A stretch of 64,000 nucleotides of DNA from Roseospirillum parvum (GTDB taxonomy: Bacteria; Pseudomonadota; Alphaproteobacteria; Rhodospirillales; Rhodospirillaceae), in NCBI RefSeq assembly GCF_900100455.1, contig NZ_FNCV01000002.1:372001-436000 (forward strand), written 5' to 3'. Under the pieces are notes generated by a model. That model was given only the letters and a program-made list of their open reading frames with translations, was not told where the DNA came from and made no database searches. A program made the translations under genes and the position numbers. This document shows positions 59,198-64,000 of the stretch, piece by piece. The stretch's first letter is position 1; each line of letters opens with the position of its first letter.

Positions 59198-60286
59198 TCA
59201 GATGGAGGTGTCGAGGAACGGCGAGTTGGCCAGGGTGGAGGCGAAGATGTCCAGGTAGCGCTGCTGCTCCAGGCTCATGTTCTCCAGGTTGGTGACCATC
59301 ACCTGATACTGCTGCTGGAATTTCTGCTGCAGGTCGGTGGTTTCCTCGAGCTGGTCATAGAGGTTGTCGCGCCGCGAGTTCGACAGCGCCTTGATTTCAC
59401 GGTCGGCATGGCGGCTGTCCATGTCCACCTGGTTCTTCAGGCCGACCAGATGGCCCTCGGCCAGATCGATCTCCAGTTCGGCCCGGGTGATGGCGTCGCG
59501 GGCGGCGTTCAGCTTGTCTTCGTCCACCGCGCCATCGCCGTCCAGGAAGTCGCCATAGAACCACGCCCCCATCAGGCCGTTGCCGCCCTGGTGCAGGGTG
59601 CCGGTGACGGTCTTTTCCGAATCGCCCAGGTTGAGGGTGATGGTGATGGCGCCGCTGTCGGCGTCGTAGCTGTCCAGGGTGACGCCGTTGGACAGCGAGA
59701 TCAGCTCGCCGTCGGTCTCGCCGGGAAAGCCTTCCGGGTAGTACTCCAGCGAGTAGGAATCGGGGTCGGGCACCCATTGGCCGCCCGAGTCGTCGGTGAT
59801 GTAGAAGTCGCTGCCGGCGTAGGTGCCGGTCAGGGTGGTGGTGCCGATGCCCAGATCGTTGCGGTATTCAATCTGGTTCGGCGTCCAGTCGGTCTGCTGA
59901 ACGTTGCCGAGCAGGTTGAACTCCTTGGAGTACATGTCCATGGCGCCGTTCAACTGGTTCAGCTTGGTGTTGAAGCGGTCGCGGTGGAACTCCGGGTCGT
60001 CGGCCATGTCGGCCAGATCGTTGCGCATGCCGATCAGCAGGTTGCGCGCTTCCTTGATGGCGTCAAAACCGTTGTCGACGGCAATCCCGGCGTTGTTGAC
60101 CTGCGCCTTGACGGTCACCCAGCGGTCCGACTCGGCGTTGATCGCATCGTCCTTGCTGCCGTAGCGCCGCTCGATGTCCGTCTGCTCGGCTTTCAGCTCG
60201 CTGGCCACCCGGCTGCTCGCCATGCTGAGCAGCACGTCGGCCATGGAGGTTTGCTGGAACCCGGTTGTGCTCAAGGGATTGATCAT
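59198..60286 (-). CDS. flagellin-like filament protein, unassigned
   Basis: A 362-residue protein with no signal peptide. N-terminal coiled helices (MADVLLSMASSRVASELKAEQTDIERRYGSKDDAINAES, VKAQVNNAGIAVDNGFDAIKEARNLLIGMRNDLADMADDPEFHRDRFNTKLNQLNGAMDMYSKEF) resemble flagellin D0/D1. The centre (about 135-260) is beta-rich and Gly/Asp/Thr-rich. The C-terminus is again helical: AARDAITRAELEIDLAEGHLVGLKNQVDMDSRHADREIKALSNSRRDNLYDQLEETTDLQQKF. The helix-beta-helix layout fits a flagellar-type secreted protein, but it is not a standard FliC and could be a hook or cap relative. GAGGTGA precedes the ATG. Confidence 0.6.
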   Translation of the reverse strand: MINPLSTTGFQQTSMADVLLSMASSRVASELKAEQTDIERRYGSKDDAINAESDRWVTVKAQVNNAGIAVDNGFDAIKEARNLLIGMRNDLADMADDPEFHRDRFNTKLNQLNGAMDMYSKEFNLLGNVQQTDWTPNQIEYRNDLGIGTTTLTGTYAGSDFYITDDSGGQWVPDPDSYSLEYYPEGFPGETDGELISLSNGVTLDSYDADSGAITITLNLGDSEKTVTGTLHQGGNGLMGAWFYGDFLDGDGAVDEDKLNAARDAITRAELEIDLAEGHLVGLKNQVDMDSRHADREIKALSNSRRDNLYDQLEETTDLQQKFQQQYQVMVTNLENMSLEQQRYLDIFASTLANSPFLDTSI

Positions 60287-60430
60287 GACGTCACCTCTGC
60301 CACGGCTTTTCCGTGCACCACCAAACAACGGCCCAGCCCGCAATGGGGCAGGGAACCGCGTGACGACCGGGTGAAAACGCGCGCCTTCTGCCGCGTTGGC
60401 GGCGGTCCGCAGACGCCGCCTGGGTACAAT

Positions 60431-61912
60431 TTAGCACGTCTCCAGGCAACTCGCCAATCCCCGCCGCACGGCCCGCACCAGCGGCGCCCAGGCACCGCGC
60501 CGGGGCTGGCGGAACAGCCGCGCGGCGGGATACCAAAGGCTGCGCGTGCCCTGCGTGCCCCAGCGGAAGTCCGGGGCATGGGCCAGCAGCAGCCAGGTCG
60601 GCACGCCCAGGGCGCCGGCCAGATGGGTCACCGCCGTATCCACCCCGATCAGAAGATCGAGCCCGGCGATAACGCGCGCCGTCTCGGCCAGATCGTCGAC
60701 CCGCCCCTCCAGGCCGGGCAGGGCGGCCAGCGGCGGCGGGGAGTCGGCGCCCCGGGGCAGTTGCAGGCTGACCCAACTCACCCCCGGCAGGTCGAGCAGC
60801 GGCAGCAGGGCTTCCGGCGGGCAGGAGCGGATGCGGTCCATGCGGTTGTCGGCCCCGCCCCGCCACACCAGCCCGACCCGGCAGCCGTCCGCCGGCAGCC
60901 AGTCGGGCGGCGGGCCGGGAGCCTTGAGATAAGGCGCCGGGGCCGCCGCCGCCATGGCCGCCGGCTCGGGCAGCCCGAGCAGCACCGGCAGGTCGAGCAG
61001 GCTGGCCTGGGCGTGGTGCGGCCCGATGGCGTCCAGCGGCAGCACGGTGTCGGCCGGCACGGCGCGGCGCAACAGGCGGCGCAGCGGGCGGTGCACCGCC
61101 AACTCCAGGCGACCCGGCCAGCGGGCCCGGGCCAGTCCGACCAGCCGGGCGAACTGGAGGGTGTCGCCCAGGCCCTGCTCGCCGTACAGCAGCAGGGTTT
61201 CGCCCTGGCCGCCCGGGGTGCCATCCCAGCGCCGCCCGACCAGCCCCTGGGGCGGGGCCAGGCCGGGCAGCCGCGTCCGCGCCCCATAGGGCCCCCAGCC
61301 CTCGGTCCAACGGCCGGCGGCGAACAGCGCCCAGGCCAGGTTGAAGGCGGTGGTGGCGTCGTCCGGGGTCAGCCGATGGGCCTCCTCCAGCAGCGGCAGG
61401 GCGGCCGCCGGCCGGCCCTGGCGCAGCCTGACCGTGCCCAGGCCGGTGGCCACATGGGCCCGCGCCTCGGCCCCTTCCAGGCCCCAGGCGGGCAGCCCCT
61501 CGGGATGGCTGTCGAGGGCGGCCAGCGCCGCCGCCAGATGCCCCTCGGCCTCCTCCAGGCGATCCTCGTCGGCCAGCAGGGTGCCAAGGTTCAGGCTGGC
61601 CGTGGGATGCCCGGGGCGGTCCGCGAGCACCGCCCGGTACAGCGCCTCGGCGGCCGCCGAGTCACCCATCAGGCGGCGCGCGTTGCCCAGCGCCACCCGG
61701 GTTTCCAGACGCCCCGGCGCCAGTTCAAGGGCCTTTTCGAAGGCCCGCGCCGCCGCGCCGGGGCGCCCCTCGGCGCGGCACAGAACCCCCTCGGCATGCC
61801 ACAGGTCGGCATTCCGCGGCGCCGCGGCCAAGGCCTCGGCGACCAGGGCCCGCGCCTCGCCAAACCGTCCGGCCCGCCGCAACCCCGCCACCCGCGCCAG
61901 CACGTCATCCAT
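60431..61912 (-). CDS. TPR protein with GT9-like glycosyltransferase domain
   Basis: A 493-residue protein. Residues about 1-210 form TPR repeats (GRFGEARALVAEALAAAPRNADLWHAEGVLCRAEGRPGAAARAFEKALELAPG, ASLNLGTLLADEDRLEEAEGHLAAAL). Residues about 230-490 resemble heptosyltransferase/GT9 proteins: LLLYGEQGLGDTLQFARLVGLARARWPGRLELAVHRPL, VGLVWRGGADNRMDRIRSCPPEALLPLL, LIGVDTAVTHLAGALGVPTWLLLAHAPDFRWG. Such TPR-glycosyltransferases often modify flagellins or surface proteins; the flagellin-like gene beside it is the natural candidate target. Confidence 0.85.
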   Translation of the reverse strand: MDDVLARVAGLRRAGRFGEARALVAEALAAAPRNADLWHAEGVLCRAEGRPGAAARAFEKALELAPGRLETRVALGNARRLMGDSAAAEALYRAVLADRPGHPTASLNLGTLLADEDRLEEAEGHLAAALAALDSHPEGLPAWGLEGAEARAHVATGLGTVRLRQGRPAAALPLLEEAHRLTPDDATTAFNLAWALFAAGRWTEGWGPYGARTRLPGLAPPQGLVGRRWDGTPGGQGETLLLYGEQGLGDTLQFARLVGLARARWPGRLELAVHRPLRRLLRRAVPADTVLPLDAIGPHHAQASLLDLPVLLGLPEPAAMAAAAPAPYLKAPGPPPDWLPADGCRVGLVWRGGADNRMDRIRSCPPEALLPLLDLPGVSWVSLQLPRGADSPPPLAALPGLEGRVDDLAETARVIAGLDLLIGVDTAVTHLAGALGVPTWLLLAHAPDFRWGTQGTRSLWYPAARLFRQPRRGAWAPLVRAVRRGLASCLETC

Positions 61913-62069
61913 GCCCGCCCTCTCGACCTGCCATCAGTCCGCTCCGCCGGCCACGGTATCAGGCCCGCCCCCATCCTGGCGACGGCCTCGTGCGCGGCGC
62001 GGGCTTGACCGGGATGGGGCGGGGTTTCGATACTGGGGCCCGTTTTTTTGGCTTCAGGGAGTAAAGCCG

Positions 62070-63728
62070 GTGAGCATGTCCGAGGGGGGTATTTTCGAGC
62101 AGGGTCTTGATCCGGTGGCGGCCAATCATGTGCCGTTGACGCCGATCTCCTTCCTCAAGCGGGCGGCGGTGATCTGCCCGGACAAGGTGGCGATCATCCA
62201 TGGGCCGCTGCGGCGCACCTATGGCGAGATGCACGCGCGGTCGGTGCGGCTGGCCTCGGCGCTGGCCCGGCGGGGCATCGGGGTGGGCGACACGGTCAGC
62301 GTGATGGCCCCCAACACCCCGGCCATGCTGGAGGCCCACCACGGGGTGCCGCTGTGCGGGGCGGTGATCAACGCGCTGAACATCCGCCTGGATGCCGAGG
62401 CCATCGCCTTCATCCTGGAGCATGGCGAGGCCAAGGTGCTGTTGACCGACCGCGCCTTCAGCCCGGTCATCGCCGAGGCGGTGAAGCGCATGGAACACCC
62501 GCCGCTGGTGGTCGACATCGACGACCCGCTGGCCGAGGGCGGCGAGTTGATCGGTGCGCTGACCTACGAGGACCTGCTGGCCGAGGGCGACCCCGAGGCC
62601 ACTTTCCCGCTGCCCGACGACGAATGGCGGGCCATCGCGCTGAACTACACCAGCGGCACCACCGGCAACCCCAAGGGGGCCGTCTACCATCATCGCGGGG
62701 CCTACCTGAACGCCCTGGGCAACGCCCAGGCCTTCCACCTCAGCCAGCAGTCGGTCTATCTGTGGACCCTGCCCATGTTCCACTGCAACGGCTGGACCTA
62801 CACCTGGGCGGTGACGGCGGCGCTGGGCACCCATGTCTGCCTGCGCAAGCTGGAGCCGGCGCGCGTCTTCGAGCAGATCGCCGAGCATGGCGTCACCCAC
62901 ATGTGCGGCGCGCCGATCGTGCTGGGCATGCTGATCCACGCCCCGGAAAGCGACCGGCGCAGCTTCCCGCAGCGGGTCGAGATCGCCACCGGCGGCGCCG
63001 CGCCGCCCTCCGCCGTGATCGCCGGCATGGAGAAGATGGGCTTCAACGTCACCCACCTCTATGGCCTGACCGAGACCTACGGCCCGGCTACCGTGTGCCT
63101 GCCGCAGCCCGAGTGGGCCGACCTCGAGCTGCCCGAGCGGGCCGCCCGCATGGCCCGCCAGGGGGTGGCCTACGCCACCCTGGAGGAGGTCCGCGTGATG
63201 GACCCGGTGGACATGACCGACGTGCCGGCCGACGGCCTCACGGTGGGCGAGCTGATGGTGCGCTCCAACACCGTCATGAAGGGCTACCTGAAGAACCCCT
63301 CGGCCACCGAGGCGGCCTTCCGCGACGGCTGGTTCCACACCGGCGATCTGGCGGTGCGCCACCCGGACGGCTACGTGGAGGTCAAGGACCGCTCGAAGGA
63401 CATCATCATCTCGGGCGGCGAGAACATCTCCAGCCTCGAGGTGGAGGAGGTGCTCTACCGCCACCCCGAGGTGATGGAAGCCGCCGTGGTCGCCCGCCCC
63501 GACCCCAAGTGGGGCGAGACCCCGTGCGCCTTCGTGGCCCTGAAGCCCGACGCCGAGGGCAGCCTGACCGAAGCCGACATCATCAGTTGGTGCCGCGACC
63601 ACATGGCCCACTTCAAGGCGCCGCGCACGGTGGTCTTCACCGAGCTGCCGAAAACCTCGACCGGCAAGATCCAGAAGTACATCCTGCGCCAGCAGGCCCG
63701 GGCGGCGGCCGACGAGGCCGCTTCGTGA
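62070..63728 (+). CDS. acyl-CoA synthetase (AMP-forming)
   Basis: A 552-residue ANL enzyme that activates a carboxylic acid to its acyl-CoA through an acyl-AMP. ALNYTSGTTGNPKGAVYHHRG (P-loop), WTLPMFHCNGWTYTWAV, HLYGLTETYGPATVC, GWFHTGDLAVRHPDGYVEVKDRSKDIIISGGENISSLEVEEVL and the C-terminal PKTSTGKIQKYILR catalytic Lys region. The length and motifs suit medium-chain or related acids. GTG at 62070 was preferred (AGGGAG eight bases upstream); an in-frame ATG lies at 62076. It overlaps the next gene by GTGA. Confidence 0.92.
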   Translation: MSMSEGGIFEQGLDPVAANHVPLTPISFLKRAAVICPDKVAIIHGPLRRTYGEMHARSVRLASALARRGIGVGDTVSVMAPNTPAMLEAHHGVPLCGAVINALNIRLDAEAIAFILEHGEAKVLLTDRAFSPVIAEAVKRMEHPPLVVDIDDPLAEGGELIGALTYEDLLAEGDPEATFPLPDDEWRAIALNYTSGTTGNPKGAVYHHRGAYLNALGNAQAFHLSQQSVYLWTLPMFHCNGWTYTWAVTAALGTHVCLRKLEPARVFEQIAEHGVTHMCGAPIVLGMLIHAPESDRRSFPQRVEIATGGAAPPSAVIAGMEKMGFNVTHLYGLTETYGPATVCLPQPEWADLELPERAARMARQGVAYATLEEVRVMDPVDMTDVPADGLTVGELMVRSNTVMKGYLKNPSATEAAFRDGWFHTGDLAVRHPDGYVEVKDRSKDIIISGGENISSLEVEEVLYRHPEVMEAAVVARPDPKWGETPCAFVALKPDAEGSLTEADIISWCRDHMAHFKAPRTVVFTELPKTSTGKIQKYILRQQARAAADEAAS

Positions 63729-64000
63729 GCCGCGCCGGAACAGCGGGCGACGGGTCGCCGATGACGCCGTTCGACCTTTCCGGCGAGGTCGCCCTGATCA
63801 CCGGTGCCTCGTCGGGCCTGGGCCGCCACATGGCCGGGGTGCTGGCCCGGGCCGGGGCCCGCGTCGCGCTGACCGCGCGGCGGCTCGACCGGCTCGATCA
63901 GGCGGTCGGCGAGATCGCCCGCGACGGCGGCCAGGCACTGGCCGTGGCCATGGACGTCACCGACCGGGCCAGCGTGGTCGATGGCTTCACGGCCACCGAG
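63725..64000 (+). CDS. SDR-family oxidoreductase, 3' end outside window
   Basis: The first 92 codons of a short-chain dehydrogenase, cut by the right edge. FDLSGEVALITGASSGLGRHMAGVLARAGARVALTARRLDRLDQ is the NAD(P)-binding beta-alpha-beta unit with TGxxxGxG, followed by AVAMDVTD. Either the GTG overlapping the synthetase stop or an ATG at 63761 may be the start. Tight coupling suggests a shared fatty-acid or alcohol oxidation role; substrate unknown. Confidence 0.85.
   Translation, partial: MSRAGTAGDGSPMTPFDLSGEVALITGASSGLGRHMAGVLARAGARVALTARRLDRLDQAVGEIARDGGQALAVAMDVTDRASVVDGFTATE

Overview
This 64 kb window is dense, high-GC chromosomal DNA (about 70% G+C by eye, strongly G/C-biased third codon positions). 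It has ordinary bacterial operons, Shine-Dalgarno starts and many ATGA/GTGA overlaps. The gene set points to an alphaproteobacterium, most likely a Rhodospirillales/Rhodospirillaceae-like organism: DUF2336 and DUF3035 proteins, phaB, part of an aerobic-type cobalamin pathway, a GlgE glucan pathway and class I fumarase. An ectABC operon beside a sodium-pumping decarboxylase suggests a halotolerant or marine lifestyle. The genus is inference; there is no rRNA or marker that fixes it.

Layout. 0-4.5 kb: sensor histidine kinase (cut by the left edge), class I fumarase between two copies of a 107-bp repeat, and a SOUL-type heme protein. 4.5-12 kb: a secreted Cys-rich protein, then a cobalamin cluster (cobD, cobE-like, cobM, cobA, cobB) interrupted by an ankyrin protein and by two copper/cytochrome-oxidase assembly genes (TauE/SafE-like and SCO1). 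12-17 kb: LysE-type exporter with an RHH protein, then mmdA-D-C-B. 17-22 kb: thioesterase, DsrE-like protein, and a MarR regulator divergent from ectABC. 22-29 kb: a tandem hairpin array, a reductive-dehalogenase-like protein, lipB, tRNA-Leu(GAG) and mgtE. 27.7-33.8 kb: a surface-glycan locus (winged-helix/Rossmann-like regulator, ABC exporter, pseB, pseC, glycosyltransferase). 33.8-44.2 kb: DUF2336, a small membrane protein, DMT exporter, phaB, a TPP enzyme, DUF3035 lipoprotein, mrp, hflK-hflC-DUF2065. 44.2-53.4 kb: a glucan/trehalose operon (GH13, glgE, treS-maltokinase, glgB). 53.5-57.8 kb: an acyl-CoA cluster with a divergent LysR regulator. 58-64 kb: radical SAM protein, flagellin-like protein, TPR-glycosyltransferase, acyl-CoA synthetase and a partial SDR.

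How it fits together: several modules deal with osmotic stress and carbon storage (ectoine, trehalose/alpha-glucan, polyhydroxybutyrate). The B12 genes could supply the dehalogenase-like protein and methylmalonyl-CoA metabolism. The pse genes, the ABC exporter and the TPR-glycosyltransferase beside a flagellin-like protein suggest surface or flagellar glycosylation.

The most unusual material is non-coding. There is a 107-bp repeat with covarying stems (three copies; one supplies the fumarase stop codon). There is a separate family of compound, multi-hairpin elements that always lie just downstream of stop codons, including a mirror-image pair 46 kb apart and a 1.2-kb tandem array. At least nine intergenic or leader regions carry short direct or tandem repeats, including six 11-bp units between phaB and a TPP-enzyme gene. 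No transposase, integrase, CRISPR array, phage gene or rRNA was seen.
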